Shown here piece by piece: positions 1-7,853 of a stretch of DNA of 15,548 nt. The DNA comes from JBHHZM01 sp046758065. Its GTDB lineage: Bacteria > Pseudomonadota > Alphaproteobacteria > JAAXGF01. The notes beneath the pieces are model-generated. The model searched no databases, was not told where the DNA came from, and saw nothing but the letters and a program-made list of their open reading frames with translations. The DNA is taken from positions 1 through 15,548 of the forward strand of contig JBHHZM010000069.1 in the NCBI GenBank assembly GCA_046758065.1, written 5' to 3'. The position numbers were made by a program, and so were the translations under genes. How positions within the stretch are numbered: position 1 is the first letter of the stretch; every line of letters begins with the position of its first letter.

Positions 1-547
1 ATTTTTCATCGACGCTGATCCCGCTCGTCGGTTCGTCGAGCAACACGAGCTTCGGCTCGCCGATCATGGCCATGGCGATATCCAGGAGCTTGCGAACGCC
101 CTGCGGCAGCAGCGCCGTCTTCTGGGCGCCGTATTCGGCAATGCCGTAGCGATCGAGAATATGTGCCGCAGCCTCGACCGTTTCGCCACGCTTTAACGGG
201 CGCCACAGGTCCTGCCGTGGCGATGCCGCCACGCCAAGAGCCACGAGCAGGTTATCGAGCACCGAAAGCCCGACGAAGAGCTGTGGGATCTGGAACGACC
301 GGGATATGCCGAGACGGGTGATGTCGCGCGGGGAAAGCGCCGTGATGTCGGCGCCCATGTAGTGGATGCGGCCACGATCCGGTTTGAGATATCCGGTCAC
401 TATGTTGATGAAGGTCGTCTTGCCCGCCCCGTTGGCACCGATAATTCCGACGACTTCCCGCTCGTCAACGCTGACGTTGATGTCGGCGGCGGCGACAACG
501 GCGCCGAAGCTCTTGTCGAGGCCGGTGGTTTCGATCACGGGCGGCAT
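1..547 (-). CDS. livG: HAAT-family ABC transporter ATP-binding protein, LivG-like, 3' part cut by window edge (second transporter)
   Basis: Cytoplasmic ATPase that powers the second branched-chain amino acid-type importer. The 182 visible residues begin MPPVIETTGLDKSFGAV and run off the left edge of the window; full LivG proteins are about 250 residues. Walker A GANGAGKT is at residues 37-44, the Q-loop glutamine near 86, an ABC signature in the degenerate form common in LivG (LPQGVRK) at about 148-154, and Walker B with the catalytic glutamate (LVLLDEP) at about 167-173. The start ATG lies one base after the TGA of the LivM-like gene, so the two are translationally coupled. A LivF partner is expected just beyond the window. 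Family assignment is firm; the transported substrate is unknown. Confidence 0.93.
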   Translation of the reverse strand, partial: MPPVIETTGLDKSFGAVVAAADINVSVDEREVVGIIGANGAGKTTFINIVTGYLKPDRGRIHYMGADITALSPRDITRLGISRSFQIPQLFVGLSVLDNLLVALGVAASPRQDLWRPLKRGETVEAAAHILDRYGIAEYGAQKTALLPQGVRKLLDIAMAMIGEPKLVLLDEPTSGISVDEK

Positions 548-548
548 A

Positions 549-1493
549 TCACGTCTTTCCGCAGCGCATGGCGAAGACCGACCACAGCCCTCCGGGTACG
601 AAAAGGATCACCGCCAACATGGTGCTGCCGACGATCATCTGCCACGTGTAAGGGGCGTATTCGAGGGCGTAGCTGCGCAGAAGTTCGAGCAGGAAAGCCC
701 CCAACAGCGGGGCGGCGACGCTACCGGTGCCGCTCAATAGAGCGACGAACACGAACTCGCCCGACGTCGTCCAGTAGGCCATGTCGGGCTCGACGTGGCC
801 GTTCGCGATGGCAAACAGAGCGCCGCCGATTCCGGAAACTCCCGCTGCCAGAACGTACTTGAGGTAGACGACGCGGCGCACCGAGGCGCCGAGATATTCG
901 ACCCTGAGTTCGTTCTCGCGGATCGCGTCGCCGAGGTAACCCAAGGTCGAGGTGAGGTAGCGGTGGACGCCCACGGCAACGCCAAAGGTCACCGCGCACG
1001 TGAGCGCGTATGTGGTGTAGCGCAGCGCCTCGTCGGCCGGCGCGAAGCCGAGAAAGGTGGGTCTTGGAACGTTGAAGCCGTCGGTGCTGCCCAATGCCTC
1101 GGCCTTGACCAGAAGTCCGTACAGGATCATGGAAAGCGCCAAGCTCAGCATGGCAAAAAAGATCTCCCGGTAGCGCGCCATGAGAACGCCGAGAGCGAGC
1201 GCGCAGGCCACGGAGACGAGAACGCCCAACGCGAGGTGGGCAAAAGCATCCGTGATCCCGAGGAACGAGCCCGCCATGCCGGCGGCGTAGCCGCCCAGAC
1301 AGTAGTAGAGTCCCTGCCCGAACGAGACGAGGCCGGCACGCATCTGCAGCATGACCCCCACGACGACCAGCCCGCCCGCCATCGAGATCTGGAACATGAA
1401 CCGCAGCCAGTCGGGCATCGCGACTCCGGCGACCAGCAGAACCGGCAGCGCGACCGCGAGCGCAAGGACGGTTCGATCCTTCGCCAGCGTCAT
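549..1493 (-). CDS. livM: HAAT-family ABC transporter permease, LivM-like (second transporter)
   Basis: Inner-membrane permease of 314 residues that pairs with the LivH-like protein encoded just upstream. The protein is almost wholly hydrophobic, with about eight to ten membrane segments starting at residues 9-25. It carries the LivM landmark around residues 51-75 (AGLVSFGQGLYYCLGGYAAG); many family members have GH where this one has GQ. The cytoplasmic coupling loop that contacts the ATPase is visible as LLSGTGSVAAPLLGAFLLE near residue 260. Its ATG shares an ATGA overlap with the TGA of the LivH-like gene, which fixes the start and shows operon organisation. Substrate specificity cannot be read from the permease. 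Confidence 0.93.
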   Translation of the reverse strand: MTLAKDRTVLALAVALPVLLVAGVAMPDWLRFMFQISMAGGLVVVGVMLQMRAGLVSFGQGLYYCLGGYAAGMAGSFLGITDAFAHLALGVLVSVACALALGVLMARYREIFFAMLSLALSMILYGLLVKAEALGSTDGFNVPRPTFLGFAPADEALRYTTYALTCAVTFGVAVGVHRYLTSTLGYLGDAIRENELRVEYLGASVRRVVYLKYVLAAGVSGIGGALFAIANGHVEPDMAYWTTSGEFVFVALLSGTGSVAAPLLGAFLLELLRSYALEYAPYTWQMIVGSTMLAVILFVPGGLWSVFAMRCGKT

Positions 1494-2386
1494 ATCTTGC
1501 GTGCTTCCGGACGCGCGAACAGGCCGTGCGGCCTGACCGCAAGCACCAGCGCCATCACGCCATAGATGACGAAAAGCTCGGCTTCAGGCAGGAGGTGCAC
1601 GGTCGCGGCCCGCGTGAGCCCGACCAGCACGGCGCCGATCATGGCGCCGCCGATGCTGCCCAGCCCGCCAATCACCGCCACCGCGAAGGCAAGGACGATA
1701 ACCTCGATGCCAATTCCCGGGAATACCGACGTCCTTGGCGCCGTGAACGCGCCGCCCAAGGCCCCCAGAATCGCGCCCAGAATGAACGTCCCCGTAAAGA
1801 TGGCGGTCACGTTTATCCCGATGGCTAGGCTCATCTCCCGGTCATGGATGACGGCGACGAGCAACTTGCCGATGCGGGTGCGGTTCAAGCCCCACCACAC
1901 CACCGCGCCGGTGGTCAGGGCAAGCCCTATAAGCCCGAAGTCGTAAACGTTATAGGGCAGGCCGAGGATATCGACGAGACCGAGAATGGCGTACGGCTGG
2001 CTCGCGAAATAGGGGTCCACCCCCCAGACCAGCTTGATCACGTCTTCGAAAATCAGGAAAACGGCATAGGTCACCAGCAGCATGACGACCTCGTCGCGGC
2101 CGTACATGAACCGCAGTACCCCGCGCTCGATGACGAGGCCGAAGACCAGCCCGACCAGGATCGCCGTGCCAAGCAACAGCACATAACTGCCCAACGGGGC
2201 GTAGCCGGCGGCAAAATAGACGCCGACGAGCGACGCCGCCGCATAGGCGCCGAGTGTGTAGAGGCTGCCGTGGGCGATGTTCAGAATCCGCATGACCCCG
2301 TACACCAGGGTCAAACCGACGGAAACGATGAATAGCCACGATGCGTAGACGACCCCGTCGACCAGGATCGCAACGAACGTCAACAT
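1490..2386 (-). CDS. livH: HAAT-family ABC transporter permease, LivH-like (second transporter)
   Basis: Inner-membrane permease of 298 residues. The N-terminal region contains the family hallmark GLTLVYGVMRILNIAHGS at about residues 24-41, and the coupling loop reads AVIGGLGSIGGAMIGAVLVG near residues 237-256. Eight or so hydrophobic segments are evident. The start ATG follows a purine-rich stretch (AAGGG about 12 bases upstream). The preceding gene on the same strand is a binding protein, but a terminator-like hairpin lies between them, so permease message is probably made at a lower level than binding-protein message. It overlaps the LivM-like gene by four bases. Confidence 0.93.
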   Translation of the reverse strand: MLTFVAILVDGVVYASWLFIVSVGLTLVYGVMRILNIAHGSLYTLGAYAAASLVGVYFAAGYAPLGSYVLLLGTAILVGLVFGLVIERGVLRFMYGRDEVVMLLVTYAVFLIFEDVIKLVWGVDPYFASQPYAILGLVDILGLPYNVYDFGLIGLALTTGAVVWWGLNRTRIGKLLVAVIHDREMSLAIGINVTAIFTGTFILGAILGALGGAFTAPRTSVFPGIGIEVIVLAFAVAVIGGLGSIGGAMIGAVLVGLTRAATVHLLPEAELFVIYGVMALVLAVRPHGLFARPEARKI

Positions 2387-2468
2387 ACCCCGGCCCTTCC
2401 CATTCCCCAGGTCCTTACCGCGGCGACGGGCGACCAGACCTCAAACAAGGCCGCACAAGAAAAGAAAG

Positions 2469-2506
2469 CGGAGGGAAGAGGCGGATTGCATCGCCCCTTC
2501 CCTCCG
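2469..2506 (-). terminator. Terminator-like hairpin between binding protein and LivH gene (second transporter)
   Basis: The arms at 2469-2483 and 2492-2506 pair over 15 bp with a single A/C mismatch around an 8-base loop. Reading on the minus strand, the stem is followed by a T-rich run (CTTTCTTTTCTTG). The hairpin begins eight bases after the TGA of the binding-protein gene. This fits an intrinsic terminator or attenuator that lets a fraction of transcripts continue into the permease genes, a known way of producing excess binding protein. The T tract is interrupted by C residues, so termination is probably partial. Confidence 0.7.
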
Positions 2507-2513
2507 GCGAGGG

Positions 2514-3812
2514 TCAGCAACGAGCGCCTTTGAACCCGGACTGAATCCAGTCCAGGCTATTCACGCCGTCGGGAGGATTGACGCACTCGGCCGGGTAATA
2601 TTTGACGTTGGTCACCGTCGCCTGGCCAGTCGACGTATCGAACTTGTAGAGACCGTAGGCGGTATCCTGGATCGCCTGGTGACCGTCCGAAATGGCCATG
2701 CGAACCGTGCCGTTCGGGGCCTCGAATTCAAGATGCTCCAAAGACTTGATGACCTGCTCCTGCGTAGGCAACCCGCCGCCGGCCGCCGCCTTCTCGTATG
2801 CGGTCTTCACCCCGAGGATGGCGAGCGCCATCTTGTACGATGGATACGTCGGCCAGGTTCCATAGCGGTCGAAATACTGCTGGCGAAACCAGTCGTTCAA
2901 CGCGCTCTTCGGCGCATAATTGCCGTTTGGCCCACGAGCGCCGAGGATGGTGCCGTCGGGCATACGTGCCCCCAGGCGGTGCATCGCAGTCTCGCCGGTT
3001 GTCAGAATCACCTGGGTCTTGGCGAACAGTCCGCGCGCCGACCCCTGAAGCACGAGGGCTTCCATGTCGCCACCCCAGAAGCTGGAATGCACGACATCGG
3101 CTTGGCTGGTCAGCAATGCCGAAAGTTCGGCGCCGTACTGACCGGCGAAGATTTTTGGAAACTGCTCGGTCTTAACCTCGATGCCGGGTTTCAGCACCTT
3201 CATCGCAGCCTTGAAATCGCGCCACGAATCCTGACCCCACGCATAGTTCTGGTTGATGCCGGCGATGCTCTTCACGTCGGGCTTGACGGAGAGCAGGTAT
3301 CGGGCTGCGGCCACGTTGTCCATGGTGGCATGGGCGCCGGTGCGGAAAAGGTACTTGGGGTTCGTCACTACCTTTTCGAATATCTGTGGCGTACCACAGT
3401 CGAAGAACACGGTGAGCTTTCTTAACTCCTCCACTACCGGAGCTATCGCCTTGCAGCTACCGCTCGAAATGTAGCCGATAACCAAGTCCACGTTTTGCCG
3501 TTGAACCAGATTGCGATAATCGGCCACCTTCTGCTTGCTGGCCTCGTCGACGAAGACCGGCTCAATCGTCGCGCCGGCGATTCCCTTGCTGTTGTAGGGT
3601 GCGGGCACCTTTCCCTTGTTCAAGGCCTCGATCATCATCTCGGCCGCATTCCGCGCCGGGACGCCGAACGGGCCGGCGGCGGCGCCGGAAAGGAACATGA
3701 CGAAACCTATTTTGAGGCTGGCGCCTTCCCCGGCTTGCCCGAGAGTCGGCGTCAAGGTCAGCGCACCAGCGAGCAGCGTCGCCAGCAACGCCCCCAATCT
3801 GACTGTTTTCAT
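2514..3812 (-). CDS. Periplasmic HAAT-type substrate-binding protein (SBP1)
   Basis: Secreted binding protein of 432 residues that delivers ligand to the adjacent LivH/LivM-type permease. A Sec signal peptide is clear: MKTVR, then a hydrophobic stretch, then a cleavage site near GQA-GEG (residue 27). The mature part starts SLKIGFVMFLSGAAAGPFG, typical of type I periplasmic-binding folds (Peripla_BP_6/5). Lobe 1 has SSGS at about residues 116-119 where family members hold the ligand; lobe 2 has SFWGGD at about 244-249. Cysteines at 120 and 139 and near the C-terminus could form disulfides. The start is supported by GGAGAT upstream of the ATG. It lies 77 bases after SBP2 with no terminator seen, so co-transcription from the sigma54 promoter is likely. 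Ligand unknown. Confidence 0.93.
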   Translation of the reverse strand: MKTVRLGALLATLLAGALTLTPTLGQAGEGASLKIGFVMFLSGAAAGPFGVPARNAAEMMIEALNKGKVPAPYNSKGIAGATIEPVFVDEASKQKVADYRNLVQRQNVDLVIGYISSGSCKAIAPVVEELRKLTVFFDCGTPQIFEKVVTNPKYLFRTGAHATMDNVAAARYLLSVKPDVKSIAGINQNYAWGQDSWRDFKAAMKVLKPGIEVKTEQFPKIFAGQYGAELSALLTSQADVVHSSFWGGDMEALVLQGSARGLFAKTQVILTTGETAMHRLGARMPDGTILGARGPNGNYAPKSALNDWFRQQYFDRYGTWPTYPSYKMALAILGVKTAYEKAAAGGGLPTQEQVIKSLEHLEFEAPNGTVRMAISDGHQAIQDTAYGLYKFDTSTGQATVTNVKYYPAECVNPPDGVNSLDWIQSGFKGARC

Positions 3813-3889
3813 GACTATCTCCTTCCCTGTCGTTGTTGTGAAAGCCTCTCTTGGTACCGAGCGCGTAGCCGGTTGCGATGCACGAACGT

Positions 3890-5257
3890 TCAGTTCGTGG
3901 GCGCCGTGCGGGCGCGCAGTCTTCGTTGCCTCACCTCTTCGAGCGTGGGGACCAACAGGTCGGCCTCATAAATCCGCCACTTGCCGAGCATCGTGGTCGC
4001 CGGGGGATAATCGGTGTTGCGAACGACTTCACCGATCGCCTGGACCTGAACGATCTGGTGAGTGTCGGGGTCCATGTACGAAGTGAAGCCTTCGGGATCC
4101 TCCGGCAGTTTAAGACGCAGCGATTCAAGCGCCTGGATGAGCGCCTCGGTATCCTCTGCGTTTCCTACCCGGTTTACCGCGGCGGCGATGGCCATGATGC
4201 CGGCGTAGGCGCCCTCGGCGGCGTAGCTGGGATAGCGCCCGGTTACCGCCCGGAACTTCTCCACGAACTTGCGGTTGATCTCGGTCTTGGGCCAGTTGTT
4301 GTGGTGACGGGCCGAGAGGACGAGCCCGAGCGGCATGTCGTTTCCCAACGCCGCCATTAACTCGTAGTTGCCGCCGGCGTCGAAGTTGAAGAACTTGACC
4401 TTCTCGAAAAGTTTGTAGCCCTTTGCCTGGCGAATGAAGGCAACGGCGTCCCCACCCCAGTGGCCGTCGACCAGGATATCCGGCGGATTGCGCAGTACGG
4501 CGGCGATATAAGGTGTGAAATCCGGTTCATAGAGTTTTGGCCAGAACTCGCCGACGACTGAATACTCCACGCCCAAAGCATCGAGCCGAGTCCGAAGATC
4601 GTCCCACATTACATGACCGTATTCATAGTCGGGACCGACGAATGCGATGGTCTTCCATTGCGTTTTCGCCTGAAGTTCAGCGAGGTAAAGCGCGCCCGCC
4701 GCCATCGACTGGTAGGTGTTGTTCGAGACCCGGAAGTAGTAGGGATGAAAGTTTTCGATCGTCAGTCGTGACGATGCATGATCGGTGCCGATGAAAATCG
4801 TGCGGTTCTCCCGCGCGACTTCGCTCACCGCGAGGCCGACACCCGAACTCACCACGCCGCACAGAAAATCGACATGGTCATCGGCGATATATTGCTGGGC
4901 AATCCGCACGGCGTACGCCGGTTTGGATTTGCTATCCTCGAACAGGACACGGATGGGCTTGCCCGCCGCCTCGTCCCTGGCGTTGACCTCATCGACGGCG
5001 ATCCTGATCGCCGCGACGCTGTCCTTGCCGTAGAGGCTGCCTCGCCCCGTCATGGGATATATGCAGCCGACCTTGACGCCAGCATCTTCTTCGGCTCGCA
5101 GCGAGCCTGCATCGCCGAGCACCCACCACGTCGCCGCCGCGACAACCGCCGCGCGTATGACGGTTCGTGCGATCCCGGATGTCACGCCTCGACTGCCTCG
5201 CGTTTCGAGGCGTTGCCACCATGATCGGACGCCTCGGCTTGCTTCGGAAGCCGTCAT
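3890..5257 (-). CDS. Periplasmic HAAT-type substrate-binding protein (SBP2), amide/urea-binding-like
   Basis: Exported binding protein of 455 residues. The N-terminal region before the hydrophobic segment (about residues 33-48) is unusually long, followed by a likely cleavage near LRAEEDA (about 54-57). The mature domain begins VKVGCIYPMTGRGSLYGKD. Lobe 1 has VVSSGVG at 135-141 and lobe 2 has GHWGGDA at 265-271. The C-terminal tail VPTLEEVR (436-443) matches one in SBP3 (VPTCEEVR), suggesting paralogy. Style resembles the amide/urea-type subgroup, but the ligand cannot be assigned. The start is fixed by GGAGGAG six bases before the ATG and by a sigma54 promoter whose predicted transcription start is only about 14 bases upstream. 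An in-frame GTG at residue 25 is a less likely alternative. Confidence 0.92.
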   Translation of the reverse strand: MTASEASRGVRSWWQRLETRGSRGVTSGIARTVIRAAVVAAATWWVLGDAGSLRAEEDAGVKVGCIYPMTGRGSLYGKDSVAAIRIAVDEVNARDEAAGKPIRVLFEDSKSKPAYAVRIAQQYIADDHVDFLCGVVSSGVGLAVSEVARENRTIFIGTDHASSRLTIENFHPYYFRVSNNTYQSMAAGALYLAELQAKTQWKTIAFVGPDYEYGHVMWDDLRTRLDALGVEYSVVGEFWPKLYEPDFTPYIAAVLRNPPDILVDGHWGGDAVAFIRQAKGYKLFEKVKFFNFDAGGNYELMAALGNDMPLGLVLSARHHNNWPKTEINRKFVEKFRAVTGRYPSYAAEGAYAGIMAIAAAVNRVGNAEDTEALIQALESLRLKLPEDPEGFTSYMDPDTHQIVQVQAIGEVVRNTDYPPATTMLGKWRIYEADLLVPTLEEVRQRRLRARTAPTN

Positions 5258-5281
5258 TGACTCCTCCCTTCCTCCTCACCG

Positions 5282-5297
5282 TGCAAGACTCGTACCA
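5282..5297 (-). promoter_or_regulatory. Sigma54 (-24/-12) promoter for SBP2
   Basis: On the minus strand the sequence is TGGTACGAGTCTTGCA, against the sigma54 consensus TGGCACG-N4-TTGCA: one mismatch in the -24 block and a perfect -12 block. The GG at 5296-5295 and GC at 5284-5283 are separated by exactly ten bases. The predicted transcription start is near 5271, giving a very short leader that still contains the Shine-Dalgarno sequence. An AT-rich patch at about 5334-5347, between promoter and enhancer, could help bending, but no clear IHF consensus is present. Confidence 0.82.
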
Positions 5298-5368
5298 AAC
5301 CGGCATTGCAGCCTAATCGCCTGCAACGGCTTGGCTATTTATAAAAATGCGAAATCTGCGGCGATTTA

Positions 5369-5385
5369 CGAGCGAAGCGCGCTCA
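5369..5385. promoter_or_regulatory. Second, weaker GAGCG-N5-CGCTC dyad upstream of SBP2
   Basis: The 17-mer CGAGCGAAGCGCGCTCA keeps the perfect five-base core arms GAGCG/CGCTC with a five-base spacer and matches the fuller TGAGCGG-N3-CCGCTCA pattern at 11 of 14 fixed positions. Its centre lies 32 bp, about three helical turns, from the stronger dyad centre and about 106 bp upstream of the predicted start. It probably gives a paired enhancer. Confidence 0.55.
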
Positions 5386-5400
5386 GGCGCAGTTCGAAGT

Positions 5401-5417
5401 TGAGCGGGAACCGCTCA
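5401..5417. promoter_or_regulatory. Perfect TGAGCGG-N3-CCGCTCA dyad, likely enhancer for SBP2 promoter
   Basis: TGAGCGG and CCGCTCA form perfect 7-bp arms around GAA. The centre is about 138 bp upstream of the predicted sigma54 transcription start, a classical distance for an NtrC-type activator. The same arms recur exactly at 15325-15341, and the core also at 12215-12229. Assignment to the linked response regulator is an inference from position and co-occurrence. Confidence 0.7.
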
Positions 5418-5463
5418 TGACACCACTCTCGCAGACCCTTGCCGGTCGGCTATTCGGGAAACG

Positions 5464-7092
5464 TCAGCCGTTTCCCCGGCAGTCCTCGATAATCATGGCC
5501 GCGGCCTTTTCCGCGATCATGATCGTCGGCGCGTTCGTGTTGCCCGAAGTGATCGTCGGCATGATCGAGGCGTCGGCGACGCGCAAGCCGCCGATACCGT
5601 GAACCCGGAGTCGGGCGTCGACAACCGCCGCGGGATCGCTCCCCATCTTGCACGTGCCGACGGGATGGAAGATCGTGGTGCCGATATTGCCGGCCTCGCG
5701 CGCCAGTTCTTCTTCGGTCTGGAATTCGACGCCAGGTAGATATTCCTCCGGCTCGAAGCGGCTGAGCGCCTTGGCCGCGCAGATACGCCGGGTCAACGTC
5801 ACCGCACCCGCCGCGATCCGGCGGTCGGCGGGCGCTGACAGATAGTTGGGGCGGATCGACGGCTTGGCCAAAGCGCCCGGACCGCTGATTCGCACCTGAC
5901 CGCGGCTTTCCGGGCTCAGGTTGCAGACCGATGCCGTGAAGGCCGAAAACTCGTGCAGCGGTTCGCCGAACCTGTCGAGCGACAGGGGCTGCACGTGGTA
6001 TTCGAGATTCGGCGTTTCCCGGTCGGGATCGCTTTTGACGAAGGCGCCGAGCTGGCTCGGAGCCATGGTCAACGGCCCGCGCTTGAACAGGAAGTACTCG
6101 ATCCCGATGCCGATGCGACCAATGCGGGTCCGCGCCCGATCATTGAGCGTCGTCGTGTTCCTGACCTTGAAGACGGCGCGAATTTGTAAATGATCCTGTA
6201 AGTTCTCGCCGACGCCGGGCATATCGTGACGGACGTCTATACCGTTCTCTCTGAGGGGGTCCGGCGGGCCGATGCCGGAGTGCTGCAAGAGCATTGGCGA
6301 GCCGATGGCGCCGGTCGCCAGGATCACCTCGCGTCCGGCCGTCGCCGTTTGCGGATGTCCGTTGCGCAAAAACTCTACCCCCGTGCAGCGCTTGCCCTCG
6401 AATGTGAGGCCGGAAGCATGGGCGTGTGTCAACACCGTGAGGTTGGGCCGACGCATGACCGGCTTGAGAAATCCCTTCGCCGCGGTCCATCGCACGCCGC
6501 GTCTCTGATTGACCTGGAAGTAGCCGCAACCCTCGTTGTTGCCGGTATTGAAATCGTCGGTTGGCGGAATGCCGATCTCGGCCGCGGCATCGCGAAAGGC
6601 ATCCAGAATTTCCCACGACAGGCGCATATCCTCGACATGGAATTCTCCGCCCGTGGCGTGATGTTCACTCGCCCCACGCGCCTGATCCTCCGACTTGAGA
6701 AAATACGGCAGCACGTCGTCCCACGCCCAGCCGACATTGCCGAGCTGCCGCCAGTGGTCATAGTCTCTGGCCTGACCGCGCATGTAGATCATGCCGTTGA
6801 TCGCCGAACAGCCACCCAGCACCTTGCCGCGCGGATAAGCGAGCGCGCGGCCGTTGAGCCCCGGCTCCGCCTCGGTCGTGAAGCACCAATCGGTGCGCGG
6901 GTTATTCATGGTGAAGAGATAGCCGGCGGGGATGTGGATCCAGAAATAGTTGTCGTCGCCGCCGGCTTCGAGAAGCAATACGGTATTCGACGGATCGGCG
7001 GACAGCCGATTGGCCAGAACGCAACCCGCCGACCCGGCGCCGACGATGATGAAGTCGAATTTTCCGAGGAAGTTGCGTCCTCTGGCGCGCAT
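5464..7092 (-). CDS. Cytoplasmic GMC-family FAD-dependent alcohol/choline dehydrogenase-like oxidoreductase
   Basis: FAD enzyme of 542 residues that oxidises an alcohol group. The dinucleotide-binding motif VGAGSAGCVLANRLS starts at residue 17 and LLLEAGG follows at about 39. GMC signature 1 is at 87-106 (YPRGKVLGGCSAINGMIYMR), signature 2 at 261-275 (GAIGSPMLLQHSGIG). The C-terminal catalytic pair is His476 in HPVGTCKMG and Asn520 in SGNTNAP. No signal peptide is seen, so it acts in the cytoplasm on imported substrate. ATG at 7092 is preferred because AAAGGA lies upstream, although the spacing is long; a GTG at 7113 would add seven residues but has no ribosome site. It follows LivF by 50 bases. 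It resembles choline dehydrogenase and other alcohol dehydrogenases in the family, and its substrate is unassigned. Confidence 0.93.
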   Translation of the reverse strand: MRARGRNFLGKFDFIIVGAGSAGCVLANRLSADPSNTVLLLEAGGDDNYFWIHIPAGYLFTMNNPRTDWCFTTEAEPGLNGRALAYPRGKVLGGCSAINGMIYMRGQARDYDHWRQLGNVGWAWDDVLPYFLKSEDQARGASEHHATGGEFHVEDMRLSWEILDAFRDAAAEIGIPPTDDFNTGNNEGCGYFQVNQRRGVRWTAAKGFLKPVMRRPNLTVLTHAHASGLTFEGKRCTGVEFLRNGHPQTATAGREVILATGAIGSPMLLQHSGIGPPDPLRENGIDVRHDMPGVGENLQDHLQIRAVFKVRNTTTLNDRARTRIGRIGIGIEYFLFKRGPLTMAPSQLGAFVKSDPDRETPNLEYHVQPLSLDRFGEPLHEFSAFTASVCNLSPESRGQVRISGPGALAKPSIRPNYLSAPADRRIAAGAVTLTRRICAAKALSRFEPEEYLPGVEFQTEEELAREAGNIGTTIFHPVGTCKMGSDPAAVVDARLRVHGIGGLRVADASIMPTITSGNTNAPTIMIAEKAAAMIIEDCRGNG

Positions 7093-7142
7093 GATTCCGT
7101 GATGTCCTTTCACTCAAATGGTCATCGCCCCGGCATTCGGGG

Positions 7143-7853
7143 TCAAATCATCAGGTATTTTTTTTGAACCTCGCTGTTGCGTTCGAGTTCATCGATGCTG
7201 CCGTGATAGCGGATGCGGCCTTTTTCGATGACGTAGGCGCGGTCGGATATCTCGGTGGCGAACCTGAGGTTCTGTTCGGAAAACAGGATCGTCAGGCCGA
7301 TCGACCTGAGATGCCGAATCTGTCGGCCCAGTTCCTGAACGACGATCGGGGCGACGCCCTCGACCGGCTCGTCAAGCAGCAGCAGCGACGGATTGCCCAT
7401 CAGCGTGCGGCCGATGGTCAGCATCTGCTGTTCGCCGCCGCTCAAGTAGCCGCCGAGGTTGCCGTCGAGTTCGGCGAGCTTGGGGAACAGCTCGTAGACT
7501 CGTGCGACGGTCCAGGCGTCGCCGTTGGCGTTTCGTCCCTTTTTTACGGCGATCTCAAGGTTCTCGCGTACCGTAAGATCGGGAAAGATGAGCCGTTCGT
7601 CGGGCACGTAGCCGATTCCCAGGCGCGCGATTTCATAGGGCTGGAGGCCGATCAGATCCTTGCCATCGAAGGTTATCGACCCGCCCGAAGCCCGCACCAA
7701 ACCCATGATCGTCCTGATCGTCGTCGTCTTGCCGGCCCCGTTGCGCCCGAGCAGACAGACGACCTCGCCCGGGTTCAGACTGAGCGAGACACCAAACAGG
7801 ATGTGGCTCGTGCCGTAATGGGTCGAGACGTCCGTGAGTTCGAGGCCGCTCAC
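7143..7853 (-). CDS. livF: HAAT-family ABC transporter ATP-binding protein, LivF-like (first transporter)
   Basis: Second ATPase subunit, 236 residues, of the complete transporter. Walker A GRNGAGKT is at 36-43, the ABC signature LSGGEQQ at 137-143, and Walker B with catalytic glutamate LLLLDEP at 157-163. The residue usually occupied by the H-loop histidine is glutamine (SEQN, Gln194), as is usual in LivF. The region PDERLIFPDLTVRENL at 84-99 is characteristic. The GTG start shares a GTGA overlap with the LivG stop, which fixes it. A short 5-bp hairpin directly follows the stop but lacks a T run, so transcription probably continues into the GMC gene. Family identity is secure; ligand is unknown. 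Confidence 0.95.
   Translation of the reverse strand: MSGLELTDVSTHYGTSHILFGVSLSLNPGEVVCLLGRNGAGKTTTIRTIMGLVRASGGSITFDGKDLIGLQPYEIARLGIGYVPDERLIFPDLTVRENLEIAVKKGRNANGDAWTVARVYELFPKLAELDGNLGGYLSGGEQQMLTIGRTLMGNPSLLLLDEPVEGVAPIVVQELGRQIRHLRSIGLTILFSEQNLRFATEISDRAYVIEKGRIRYHGSIDELERNSEVQKKYLMI

Noticed and set aside
3881..3899. Inverted repeat with 7-bp arms at the end of SBP2 as a terminator
   Set aside because: It spans the stop codon and is not followed by a T run, so it gives no convincing end to transcription before SBP1.
5306..5326. TTGCAG-N9-CTGCAA dyad upstream of SBP2 as a LysR-type operator
   Set aside because: No LysR-type regulator is present in the window and the dyad occurs once; it could be chance. 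The sigma54 promoter with its own dyads explains the region better.
7128..7142. Small CCCCG/CGGGG hairpin after LivF as a terminator
   Set aside because: Only 5 bp of stem and no T tract; it is unlikely to separate LivF from the GMC gene.
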